Shown here: piece by piece, positions 46,665 to 57,370 of the stretch | Numbering within the stretch: position 1 is the first letter of the stretch | Layout of the letters: every line of letters starts with the position of its first letter | From: Leptodactylus fallax | Taxonomy: Eukaryota > Chordata > Amphibia > Anura > Leptodactylidae | Assembly: GCA_947044405.1 (NCBI GenBank) | Contig: CAMRHE010000029.1 | Span: 643,001 to 707,000, forward strand | Reading direction: 5' to 3' | DNA length: 64,000 nt | Program-made: the position numbers and the translations under genes | Notes under the pieces: model-generated | What the model saw: only the letters and a program-made list of their open reading frames with translations | Told to the model about the DNA's origin: nothing | Databases searched by the model: none

Positions 46665-47124
46665 GTGCAGTTTCTAAGTGTATAGACCAGACTTAGGCCA
46701 GATTGAAATAGAATGCAATAGACTGTCATCCTGCATCTGTAATTGTCATCTGACCCTGTATACCATCTCTAATCCACAGGTATGTGTACTCCACCAATAA
46801 CTATATACTGATCTTGCCCCTCCATTCAAATATACATCTGCTGCTGTGTTAATTATATCTCTATCTATCTGCTGGTATGTGTCTTCCACTTTGTTAGTGT
46901 ATTAACTTTGAAACCACTGTCTCGTTACCCCTGCTGACTTCTCACCTATCCCTTCCTGATGTCTCTGATTCTATCTGCATGTTTCCACACCCCCTATTCA
47001 CACCTGATACAGATAAAACAAATGTATTGCCAGTTAGTATACATTTGCGGCCAGTGGTCAGCTATGACCTTGGGCAGTGCATTTTCCAAGTGCAGTTTCT
47101 AAGTGTATAGACCAGACTTAGGCC
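46644..47124 (+). repeat. 57-bp direct repeat bounding 46701-47068
   Basis: CTTGGGCAG..CATTTTCCAA and onward to GACCAGACTTAGGCCA occurs at 46644-46700 and again at 47069-47124 with few changes. The first copy overlaps the truncated end of the Penelope-like RT. The 370 bases between the copies are unassigned. It may be a long duplication made when the intervening DNA was inserted. Confidence 0.75.
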
Positions 47125-47274
47125 AAATTTGAACCAGAAAGGAACAGAAGGTAACAAGCCACCAAAAGGACGCTTAGTTATAAACTATAGAAATGCTTCT
47201 CACTATAATCACTGTTGTTCTTCCCATACTTGTAAAAATCACTTTCCCACCTCAAACCAGCCATGTCACTAAGA

Positions 47275-47275
<1 letters not shown>

Positions 47276-47306
<31 letters not shown>

Positions 47307-49063
47307 GTCCTTTAATAGTCCCACAGTGGGGAAATTCAGTGTGTTACAGCAGCAAAGATAAGCAGATACAAATACAAATACAACATGTACAGGAATGTTC
47401 CAAGGTGAGAGGCATTACATTAATAGCAGACAGACAGATAGGACGTATCAGAGGGGGGGGGGGGATTTAACAGGCAGAGAGATATTTCAGTTCTCTGTAT
47501 GTAATGATCTCCGCTTAGGTCGGTGTTGGTTGTACAGCCTGACCGCGGTGGGGGAGGAAAGACTTCCGATAGCGCTCCTTCTCACACCTAGGGTGGAGCA
47601 GTCGGTCACTGACAGTACTGCTCAGCGCGATCACAGTCTCATGCATGGGATGGGACTTCTTCTTCTGCATGGAGCTCACCACGGACAGTATCCTTCTGTC
47701 ACCCACCACCTGCACTGGGTCCAGTGGGCCCCCCAGGACAGAGCTGGCCCTTCTAATCAGCTTGTCAAGTTTATTTCTGTCCCTGGTTGATATACTGCTC
47801 CCCCAGCAGGCCACTCCAAAGAAGATGGCTGATGCCACTACCGAGTTGAAGAAAGTCCTAAGAAGTGCCCCCCGGATTCCAAAGGCTCTCAGCTTCCTAA
47901 GCAGGTAGAGCCTGCTGTGGCCCTTCCTGTACAGGGCCTCCATATGATCTGCCCAGTCCAGCTTATTATTAAGGAGCAGACCCAGGTACTTATAGGTGTT
48001 CACAATCTCGATGCCCGTCCCCAGGATGTCCACTGGTTTTGGAGGGCATCTGCCTTTACGGAAGTCCACCACCATCTCCTTGGTCTTCCCCGCGTTAATC
48101 TTCAGGTGGTTCCGGTGGCACCAGTCCACAAAAAACCGGTTCAGTTCTCTGTACTCCTTGTCATCATCGTCTGTGATGAGGCCTACTATTGCAGAGTCGT
48201 CAGAATACTTCTGTAAGTAGCAGCTGGATGAGTTGCACCTAAAATCAGCAGTGTACAGTGTGAAGAGGAAAGGGGCGAGAACCGTACCCTGAGGTGCCCC
48301 CGTATTACAGATCACGGTACCTGACACACAGTCTTGGGCTCTCACGTATTGAGGTCGATTTGTGAGGTAGTCTAGGATCCAGTTGGAGAGGTCGTGGTCC
48401 ACTCCAGCAAGGCCCAGCTTGTCTCTCAGTAACCTGGGCTGTATGGTGTTAAAAGCACTGGAGAAATCAAAGAACATTATTCTCACCGTGTTCCCTGGTT
48501 TTTCCAGGTGAGACAGAGCCCTGTGCAGAAGGTGGATGATGGCATCATCTACCCCAATGCCCGGTCGATAAGCAAACTGGAGAGGGTCCATAGCGGGGCT
48601 CACTAGAGGGCGAAGATGTGTGAGAACCAATCTCTCTAAGATCTTCATCAAGTGGGATGTCAGTGCTACAGGTCTGTAGTCATTGAGGTCCATAGGGTGG
48701 GGTTTCTTTGGAACTGGTACCACACAAGAAGATTTCCAGAATTCAGGGACTATTTCCTGCCTCAGGCTCATATTATACATATATGTAATTATACCACACA
48801 GCTGGTCCCCACAAGTCTTAATTAGCCTTGCACTGATGTCATCTGGCCCTGCGGCTTTCCTCGCCTTGATCTTTTTCATCTCCTTCCTCACCTGGGCCCG
48901 AGTGAAGGTCAGACTGTGGTCAGATAAAGACAGATTTCTGGATTTACTGGTCTGTTGGGAAGTAGCCACATGTGGTGAATGGGGTGAAGTCATTGTGGTG
49001 AGGGGAGCTGAAGGACATTCTGGGGTGGGAGGAGCTGGTGTGTGATCAAATCTGTTGAAGAAT
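47276..49063 (-). mobile_element. LINE family A copy 5, 5' truncated
   Basis: The tail lies at the low-coordinate side (47276-47307, AAT repeats), followed by the 3' UTR with a G-run (C-run on the sense strand) at 47452-47462. The RT is whole from the linker onward. The 5' end of the LINE is at about 49063, where it meets the 5' end of an L2 element in the opposite orientation. Confidence 0.9.
47515..49063 (-). pseudogene. LINE family A RT, nearly open
   Basis: About 515 residues are open, including the AGPDDISARL, VVPVPKK, DFSSAFNTI, GAPQGTVLAP and YSDD motifs and the C-terminal domain. The final residues are wrong because the run of G at 47551-47555 has one base more than other copies, which shifts the frame just before the end (FLPHRGQ instead of FLPTAVRL). 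The first 39 residues of the open frame come from L2 antisense DNA and do not belong to it. Confidence 0.85.
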
Positions 49064-49108
49064 AGGTTTAGTAATATCTTTATCTCTCCATCTATTCTAC
49101 CCCACCAT

Positions 49109-50032
49109 CTCACCTTCTCTGCACAGCTACTCACAAACCTACAAGCTTTCCGCCCCAGACACACACAACCACCCCACACTCTCTCCTACTTACACCTGCT
49201 ATCCCTCTCCCTGCTACTCCTCACTTCTGGCGACATATCTCCTAATCCTGGACTGCCCCAGCACCTCCCTGCTGTCAGATCTTTCCGCACAACCGGCACC
49301 AGCGCATGGAACCCCCTAAATCTTACACCTATCTCACCTGCTCCTGCCCCTCCCCATACACTCCCCGGTGCACTATGGAATGCTCGCTCTGTATGCAACA
49401 AACTTGACTACATTCATCACCTCTTCATTTCTCATAAATTATCATTTCTGGGTCTCACAGAAACGTGGATAACACCCTCCGACACCACCTTCCCTGCTGC
49501 CCTCTCCTATGGAGGTCTGCAATTCTCGCACACTCCCCACCCCAACAATAAACCAGGGCGGTGGCGTAGTTGTTCTCCTGTCTGACGATTGCTCCTTTGC
49601 CCCAATCCAACCGCTACCTGCTCTCACCCTCCCCTCCTTTGAAGTGCACTCTGTTCGCATTTACTCGCCCTCCAACCTTCAACTGGCCGTCATATAACGA
49701 CCGCCAGGACCTACTGCTGCCTTTATCGACCACTTCACCACCTGGCTAATGCACTTCCTATCCACAGACACCCCACCATCATCATGGGTGATTTTAACAT
49801 CCCCATTAACACAACCCACCTCTCCACTCCCAGTCTCCTGTCACTCACTACCTCCTTTAACCTCTCTCAATGGTCCTCCTCTGCTACCCACACAAAGGGG
49901 CACACACTGGACCTCATATTCACCCGCCTCTGCTCTCTAGTCAACCTCTCTAACTCCCTGCCCACGCTCTCCGACCACAACCTGCTGACATTCTCGGCCT
50001 TCCCCTCTGTAATTGAACCCCCCGACTCCTAA
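49109..50032 (+). pseudogene. L2 endonuclease region, broken
   Basis: Pieces in three frames. The first has SGDISPNPGLP at 49226-49258 and WNARSVCNK, then LTETWITP. A second has the GGGVVVLLSDD segment. A third has MGDFNIPIN, HTLDLIFTR and SDHNLLTF. Together these are the NARS, ETW, GDFN and SDH signatures of the endonuclease that nicks target DNA. At least one stop is at 49695-49697, and frame changes are near 49550 and 49760. Confidence 0.8.
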
Positions 50033-50173
50033 ACCAACACGCCAAACCTTAATCGCTTTGGCATCCGCACGCTCTCAGACTCTCTCCGACCGCTCGCTGA
50101 CATATCCTCACTCCAGGAAGCAGATACCACTGCTGACTTCTACAATACCACCATTACTTCAGCCCTTGACTCT

Positions 50174-52156
50174 GTGGCCCCTCTCACTAACACCAGAACC
50201 CGGCCGATCAATAGGCAGCCCTGGCAGACTGACCTGACTAAAAAACTGAGACGTGCCTCACGGGTTGCAGAACACCTGTGGAAGAAAAGCCACTCCCAGG
50301 AGGACTTCCTTAGGTATAAAGAGGCAATTTTCACATTCAAGAACGCACTCACCTCTGCAAAGCAGGTCTACTTCACCACACTAATATCTGCCCTATCCCG
50401 CAACCCCAAACAGCTATTTACTACCTTCAACTCCCTTCTCCGTCCTCCTGTGCCCCCTCCGACATCACTTATCACAGCCGACGACTTTGTCTCTTATTTC
50501 TAAATCAAAATTGACACCATCAGAGACAGTCTCACCCTACACCCCCAACAACCACTCTATCCAACTGCTCGGTGCTCTTCATCTTTAACCTGTTTCTCCA
50601 CCATCACTGATGAAAAGCTCTCCACCCTAATCTCTAAATCCCACCTCACTTCCTGTGCACTTGACCCAATCCAGTCACATCTCATCCCAAATCTCTCTGA
50701 AGACATTACTCCTGCCCTAACCCATCTCTTCAACCTATCCCTAACCAATGGATCCTTCCCTTCTGCCTTCAAACATGCTACTGTCACACCTATACTTAAG
50801 AAACCCTCCCTCGACCCGTCCTCTCCAGCCAACTATCGCCCCCATCTCACTGCTCCCGTACGCCTCAAAATTGCCTGAGCAACACGTCCACTCCAAACTG
50901 TCCTCCTATCTCTCAGCCAATATGCTCTTTGACAGACTACAGTCAGGCTTCAGACCCCATCACTCCACAGAAACTGTCCTAACCAAGGTCACTAACGACC
51001 TTCTAACTGCCAAAGCCAAATGTCACTACTCTGTCCTCCTCCTCCTCGACCTCTCCTCTGCCTTTGACACAGTCAACCATTCCCTCCTGCTAGAAACTCT
51101 CTCATCCCTTGGCATCTCAGACTTGGTCCTTTCCTGGATCTCCTCATACCTCACCAACCGCACATTCAGCGTCTCCCACTCGCACACCACCTCCTCGCCA
51201 CGCCCTCTTTCTGTAGGTGTCCCCCAAGGCTCTGTTCTAGGACCCCTCCTGTTCTCAATCTACACCCTAGGCCTTGCCAACTCATAGAATCCCATGGTTT
51301 ACATTATCATTGCTTTACTGATGACACCCAAATATATCTCTCTGGACCAGGCATTAGCTCTCTGTTGTCCAGAGTCCCAGTATGTCTAGCAGCCGTAGCC
51401 TCCTTTCTCTCCTCCCACTTTCTCAAACTCAACATGGAGAAAACGGAGTTCATAATCTTGACCCCTCCACACACGACCCCCCTACCTGACCCATCTATCA
51501 AAATTAATGGAACCACTCTCACCCCAGTCCCACAAGCCCACTGCCTTGGGATAACCTTAGACTCTGACCTATCCTTCAAGCCGCATATTCAAACCCTCAA
51601 CACCTCCTGCCGCCTCCAACTTAAGAACATCCATCGAATCCGCTCCTTCCTCACCCCTGAAACTACAAAGATGCTAGTCCACGCCCTCATAATCTCCCGC
51701 CAAGACTACTGTAACACCCTTCTCCATGGCCTCCCAACTAACACCCTCGCCCCCCTCCAGTCCACCTTAAACTGTGCTGCTCGCCTAATACACCTCTCCC
51801 CCCATTCTTCATTGGCCGCCCCCCTCTGCCAATCCCTTCACTGGCTACCCGTTGCCCAGCGAATAGAGTTCAAATTACTAATGCTGACATACAAAGCCAT
51901 CCACAGCCTGTCCCCTCCATATATCTCTGACCTAATCTCCCGCTACCTGCCCACACGTAACCTCCGATCCGCCAAAGACCTCCTACTCCACTCTGCTCTT
52001 ATCCGCTCTTCACAAAAACGTCTCCAAGACTTCTCCCGTGCATCCCCCATACTCTGGAACTCATTACCAAGACACATCAGACTGTCCCCCACAATCACAA
52101 GCTTCAAGACGGCCCTGAAGACTCACCTATTCAGGAAGGCCTACAACCTCCAATAA
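50174..52156 (+). pseudogene. L2 reverse transcriptase, broken
   Basis: The linker (50174-50503) is followed by RT. Open frame 50748-51287 has [11 protein letters not shown] (catalytic Asp) and [11 protein letters not shown]. The active-site box at 51314-51325 reads FTDD in HCFTDDTQIYL, where L2 elements usually have YADD. Frame 51365-52156 has FLKLNMEKTE, then SLHWLPVAQRI and the C-terminal WNSLPRHIR and FKTALKTHLF blocks. The 5' part reaches the RT through a stop at 50502 and further shifts. A frameshift near 51250-51300 separates the two halves. Confidence 0.85.
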
Positions 52157-52384
52157 CACTACTGTCACCACACCACCACCTGAACAGCCTCTCCCCTCAC
52201 CTTCTGTCTCTCTCCCTCTTCCCTCATAGATTGTAAGCCCTTGTGGGCAGGGCCCTCTATCCCACTGTGCCAGTTGGTCACTGTTAGCAGTATCTGTTTT
52301 ATATATCTGGTGTACCATATGCAAATGTAAGGCACCATGGAATTAATGGTGCTATATAAATAAACAATAATAAAAAATAATACT

Positions 52385-52710
52385 ATGGTAGACATGCACG
52401 TACTGAGTCATTTATACCCATATATTTTCATCAAGCATGTTTAAACCGGCATGTGTAGTTCTGTATAGGCTGAATTATTACTTTTCCATATACAGAGACC
52501 ACCTATTTGAGAAGACCATTCTTTTATCCCGTAAAAGATTTTTAGTTCCCCCATATATTATACATACAGGCCATCTTCTTGAGAATATCATCCCTTATCC
52601 AGAGCAGTGTCCTGTAACAGATTTTCAGTTCCCCCATAAATTATACAGAGCCTAGACACCTGAGCAAGCCTAGAAAACCAATTTTCAATGTCATTTTAGG
52701 AGGTTGTCTC
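52385..52710. other. Non-coding stretch, no gene seen
   Basis: Unassigned. The motif GTTCCCCCATAxATTATACA occurs twice (52548 and 52630 regions), suggesting a degraded local duplication. Confidence 0.4.
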
Positions 52711-52882
52711 TAAGGGTAGATTCACATGGATGAGTTTGCCGTGGATTTGGGGGCAGATTCCGCATTCTGAACTCTGATGCCCTGCAATGGCATCCCGTTG
52801 TGGTTAGCCCACGGCCAGAAAGCCGCAGTGGAAAATAAAGAGGAATTCCTCTTCGTTTTCCTCTGTGTGAACTTACCCTAAG
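52711..52882. mobile_element. MITE with AAGGGTAGATTCACA ends
   Basis: The left end TAAGGGTAGATTCACAT and the right end TGTGAACTTACCCTA are inverted. The interior has no coding capacity. Its ends resemble those at 56533 and 60930. Confidence 0.65.
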
Positions 52883-53671
52883 ATGTTTCACTTTAAATGA
52901 AATGCTAAATTTACTGTCTCAGACACAGTCACTATGTTATGTTATTATGTAAACCCTAGGGGGCGGCAGAGTACACTTAATTTGGCTTCGTGAACAAAAT
53001 CTTATTGCAAGGCATAAACTGGATATTGCTGCAGTTAACGTATATTGCACATTTATGTACATATGTAAAAGTCTCCTAAAACAATTTCCCAGTGCATGTA
53101 ACCTAAGAAGCAAACAAACACATTAGCCCTATAGCAGTCATATTTATACTATAGGTTTCATTTGCATCATTACTATTAAACACTCGTCAACAAACAATGG
53201 ATTATTTTCAATATAGATCCATTCATAAGACATTATTGCCATCCTAGTCTAGTATTCCTTAGGCTAAAACCTTAGGAAATTGCTTACAATTAAAACAGTT
53301 AATGCAATTGCAGCCCAATGAAATAACAGAGATTACTTAATGCGCTCCTGGGATAAGAGTAGAAGTATTATGAAAGTTGGATTAAATTAGCTCTGAGTCA
53401 CTGATCTTCTCCCAGCCTCTGGGTCATTGTGCTGCTTGTCTTCCTCCTATGGGATTGCTGCTGTCACTGAAATTACATTAGGCGTTTTCTACTTTGTGAT
53501 TATGCGATGATGTTTTCATGTATCTTTTATATCTCTGGATTTTACAGTATTTAAAATGTTATCTTATTGTTCTATTGCTTCTTATGCTATAGGGTTATGG
53601 TCAATTGTTATCCTGGCTACTCAATAATGTGGCCCTCGACCAGCACTTTACACAGCAATATAATGTATATG
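52883..53671. other. Repeat-poor stretch, candidate conserved non-coding DNA
   Basis: No gene is seen. Unlike its surroundings it has no obvious transposon ends. Around 53280-53480 there are several homeodomain-type TTAAT/ATTA cores and a CAATTGCAGCCCAATG block. This is only a compositional impression; conservation cannot be judged from one sequence. Confidence 0.3.
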
Positions 53672-54456
53672 TTACCGTTAAAATGCAAAATTCAGTTAAT
53701 CTGCACATTACCTAGGTAATGTGCACATTAACTAGGGCAATCCGGTAAAGTACAGAAAACTTCTTTCATTTCTGACATTACCTTGGTAATCTGCACATTA
53801 CCTAGTTAAAGTGCACATTACCTACTAGGCACTCGTTAAAGTGCAGATATAACGACATGTTTTACCAGAACAGCAGCAACGTCGCTGTGTAGGTTTACAG
53901 CGAACGTAATGCCGGCAAAAAAAAAAAAAAAGGATCGGAGACAGTATAGGGAAAGGTTGAAGATGGTTTGCTTTCAAAACCCATTCAACTTGAATGGGTT
54001 TTGAAAGCAAACGGGCCGGTGTGTGTGTGTGTGCGCTTACACCCTCTGCGCCGTGAAAAGCCGGTTTTTATTTTTTCGTCGGAATCACAAAGTCCTTCGT
54101 GTCTGAAAAAAAAAAAAAGCTGGCTGCTTCGTAACGCAGAGGGCTTTGAAAGCAAACCGTCTTAGCTGTGCTACGCACTGGGCAGCCGACGGCGATTGTG
54201 ACACATAAAAACCCACAACCGGCGACGACGAGACGCTGCTGGCGAAAGGAGGGAGAAGAGGAGAACGGAGTAGGGACAGCAGGACTACAAGAGAAACAAA
54301 CTTCCGAACTTTAACGATTCGCAAGCCGTGAATGTGCACATTACCTAGGTAAAGTGCAGAAAACGCCTGATTCTGCACTTTAACGGAGCAAATCAGTTAA
54401 TCTACGGATTACCTAGGTAATGTGTACATTGACTGATTTCGCACTTTAACGGTAAA
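53672..54456. mobile_element. Unclassified TIR element with CCTAGG motif clusters
   Basis: The left end TTACCGTTAAAATGCAAAAT and the right end in reverse, TTACCGTTAAAGTGCGAAAT, are inverted and the similarity continues for about 70 bases. Both terminal zones repeat CACATTACCTAGGTAA, with its palindromic CCTAGG core, and GTTAAAGTGCAGA. The interior is GC-richer and holds a hairpin at 53966-54012 and part of it again at 54147-54161. No transposase is seen. The sub-terminal motif clusters look like transposase binding sites. The target duplication is uncertain. Confidence 0.65.
53966..54012. repeat. Perfect 23-bp-arm hairpin
   Basis: GTTTGCTTTCAAAACCCATT followed by CAA pairs exactly with 53990-54012 across a single-base centre. 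It lies within the TIR element and creates mirror-image short frames on the two strands. Confidence 0.9.
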
Positions 54457-54533
54457 ATATACGCTATATATGGACAATTAGACCTTCCAAAACCCCATTT
54501 ATTAAATGTATGTAATAAAATTCTGGCTGTGTT

Positions 54534-55315
54534 TTAGGCTAAGGCCCCACGTAGCGTCCCACAGCAAAAAAGCACTGCGGGAAAACCCACGGCGGGTTCA
54601 CATCGCGGTTCTTCCCGCAGCGCTTTAGACAGAAAGTTTGTAGAGTTTTCCTTTGATGTGTCCGAAGTGCGTTTTTTTTCCACAAAATGGGCATGGGATT
54701 CCCTAAAATCCTATCCACTTTGCTCTGACTGTAAAACGCCGCAATGTTTTCAGCGGTGTTTACGCCTTAAGCTTCTGCTGCAGGCTTTATCATCAGAGGA
54801 CAACGAAGGCCAAGATGCCAGGTTGCTAAAATTTACTAGTAACGCAGCACTACCCTGACGTAATTTTTTTAGGATAAGGCCACACATAGTGCAGCTAAAG
54901 CACTGAGGAAAATACTAAATCCTTTTCGAGAGCCCCCCTCTGTAACTCTAGCTCCTTCACCTGCTGCTTTTCTTACCCTACCATGTGTTGTTGTTCTCAA
55001 CTTTCCCTTTACTTGCTTTTGCTTTCTTCATTTTGTTCTGTACATTTTTTTTTCATTTATTTTCAATTTATGGAAAATGTTTAACCCCCCCCCCCCCCAA
55101 AAAAAAAAAAAAAGCAAAAACTCTTGAATTTTTCACTGGATTTTCAGTCTATGAGGAGATGCAGCTTTTCCACACATAATATTAACATGCTGTGATTTCC
55201 ACGTTTTTTCTACAATGTGTGGAAGAGATGAGATGAAATCTCATAATCTCATTCCCTTTGCTGGGACTGTAAAATGCCGTGCTTTTTCTGCTTTATAGTT
55301 GTGTGTCTGGCCCCG
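54534..55315. mobile_element. Two 'GGCCCCAC' family MITE copies, adjacent
   Basis: The first (about 54534-54770) starts TTAGGCTAAGGCCCCACGTA and ends TTTACGCCTTAAG. The second (about 54870-55315) starts TTAGGATAAGGCCACACATA and ends near GTGTGTCTGGCCCCGCC. Both contain the family block GGGACTGTAAAATGCCG or its close variant. A C-run and A-run lie at 55086-55113. The short frames here are not genes. Confidence 0.6.
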
Positions 55316-55424
55316 CCCATGTGTCTGTAACTGAACGTATTGCACAAGTAGTCCCAGGCTGTCCCACGCATAAGAGGATTTCAGTCACTTGCTGGCATCA
55401 TCTGGTAGGAAAACACATCACTTA

Positions 55425-55720
55425 AGCCAGATGCACACCACCGTGTGCTAACCGGCTGCCGTTAATGAATGGTACAGCCGTGCTTCTGTGGCCCCTTTCA
55501 TTCAATGAATAGGAGCCACGGAAGCAGGACCACAAAATCGGACAGGAATACGACTTGTTCCATATTTTGCGGCCTGGACTGTCGGCCTGCACAATTGAAC
55601 ATGTAATTCATGGTCATGTGTACGGGCCCATAGAAATTAATGGGTCGGTGTGCTATCCGGGAAAAACTCGGATAGCACACTGACCATTCATAAGGTCGTC
55701 TGCAATGGGGCTTAGGCAGT
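55425..55720. mobile_element. Probable MITE of 'ATGCACAC' type
   Basis: The start CCAGATGCACACCACCGTG and internal inverted segments (GCACACTGACCATT against AATTAATGGGTCGGTGTGC) point to a fold-back repeat. It has no coding capacity. Confidence 0.45.
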
Positions 55721-55762
55721 AGATATTCTTTAATGTACCAGTCACAGATACATAACATATTT

Positions 55763-56230
55763 TATAAACCCTAGGGGAGTCTGTCAGCAGGAAAATCAGT
55801 ATCAAACTAATGACAGTGACTTGTAGAGCGACTTCTACACTTACCAAAGATGTATTTTATTCTGCATTGTAGTTCCATCTTCATGAAAATCAGCATTATA
55901 TTCTTATGAAATTTAGCTTTAGGGATGTGTCTTCTCCTGCTTGGACTTCACTCCTCCCCCCTCCCCCACTGCTTGAGTGACATCTGCCACTTTGTCACAC
56001 TTTGTCTGCAGTTAGGGGAGATTATCTAGAACAGAGAATGAAGCCCTGACAGGAGAAGACACGCCCCTAAAGCCCTTTTCAGCTCATTTGCATACAAATA
56101 AAACACAGATTTTTATAAAAATGGAGCTGCAATGCAGAATAAGAAATACATTTTTGGTAAATGTCGAAGCCGCCCTACAAGGTACTGTCATTAGTTTGAT
56201 CCTGCGTTTCCTGCTGACAAACTCCCTTTA
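55763..56230. mobile_element. Palindromic MITE, related to 11330-11725
   Basis: The left end GGGAGTCTGTCAGCAGGAAA and the right end CCTGCTGACAAACTCCC are inverted. The inner arms carry TCTGCATTGTAGTTCCAT and ATGGAGCTGCAATGCAGA. The centre has GTGACATCTGCCACTTTGTC. Confidence 0.75.
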
Positions 56231-56801
56231 CAAAAAGGTTTTCCATATTTCTGTTAGACCCACAGCTTATTGATTTTAGGGAATTTGTGTTCATTTAGAT
56301 TTCTACAAATAAGGCCTTATTTACATAAATATATGAAAAATATATGAAAAATCGCCCACCTTCCATCCACAGTGGGCAATTCTACAGCTGGTAAGGCTAC
56401 ATGCTCACAACCGCAAAAATGGATCTGTAGTTTGCAAAAAACATGTACACATTACATCAGTATGTCATCCGGATCACAGATCCACAAAAAGACTTGTATG
56501 ATCTCATCTCATTTATAGTCAAGTCTGATCTGTAAGGGCAGATTCACATCACCAATGGAAATCCGTTCTGATAAGGTCCGTTAAAAAAAAAACAAAACAC
56601 CAATCATAACAGACATTAGTGGACACTAACTGATGTTAATGTGTCCGTTTTTTTAACTGATCCATTTAATGGACACATTAGCATCAGTTAGTGTCTGTTT
56701 TTATACTGTCCGTTTTTTTTGCTTTTTTTTGCTTTCTGAGCAGAAAAAAAAAAGGACAGCAACAATGGACAGTACAACAGATGCCCGTAGACTTTAATAA
56801 T

Positions 56802-57370
56802 AATAATAATAATAATACTCCTTTAATAGTCCCACAATGGGGAAATTCAGTGTGTTACAGCAGCAAAGATAAGCAGATACAAATACAAATACAACATGTA
56901 CAGGAATGTTCCAAGGTAAGAGGCATTACTTTGATAGCCGACAGACAGATAGGAAGTAGCGGGGGGGGGGGGGGGATTTAACAGGCAGAGAGATATTTCA
57001 GTTCTCTGTGTGTATTGACCTCCGCTTAGGTCGGTGTTGGTTGTACAGCCTAACCGCGGTGGGGAGGAAAGACTTCCGATAGCGCTCCTTCTCACACCTA
57101 GGGTGGAGCAGTCGGTCACTGACAGTACTGCTCAGCGCGATCACAGTCTCATGCATGGGATGGGACTTCTTCTTCTGCATGGAGCTCACCACGGACAGTA
57201 TCCTTCTGTCACCCACCACCTGCACTGGGTCCAGTGGGCTCCCCAGGACAGAGCTGGCCCTTCTAATCAGCTTGTCAAGTTTATTTCTGTCCCTGGTTGA
57301 TATACTGCTCCCCCAGCAGGCCACTCCAAAGAAGATGGCTGATGCCACTACCGAGTTGAAGAAAGTCCTA
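56802..57370 (-). mobile_element. LINE family A copy 6, 3' fragment
   Basis: On the minus strand it begins AGGACTTTCTTCAACTC at 57370, directly after the (ATT)n tail of copy 7, and encodes the last 116 residues of RT (56998-57348, ending in HTEN). A G-run (sense C-run) is at 56961-56974 and the tail at 56797-56817. It is therefore joined head to tail with copy 7. Confidence 0.9.

Larger units (their letters stand above)
45395..46668 (-). mobile_element. Penelope-like retroelement, 5' truncated and broken
   Basis: The minus strand carries an RT fragment with the RYIDDILVIW active-site box (46440-46664), a linker (46014-46307) and a GIY-YIG endonuclease (45611-46180). The downstream part (to about 45395) contains CTTGAAAGCTTACT and AGCCTCTAAAAGGTAT, the type of 3' end typical of such elements. 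The pieces are in different frames, so the element is dead. Most of the RT is missing at the high-coordinate end. Confidence 0.8.
49064..52384 (+). mobile_element. L2-clade LINE, full domain order, degraded
   Basis: The sense strand is +. It holds an N-terminal region with a 2A-like motif, an apurinic-type endonuclease, RT and a 3' UTR ending GGTGCTATATAAATAAACAA with an AATAAT tail, which is the common 3' end of L2 elements in frogs and fish. Several stops and frameshifts break the coding sequence. It is pyrimidine-rich, unlike family A. Only the start of the 5' UTR appears missing. Confidence 0.88.

Noticed and set aside
47396..48220. Several 74-131-residue plus-strand frames repeated at other LINE loci
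   Set aside because: They are antisense readings of the family A RT and recur at every copy because the sense sequence is conserved.
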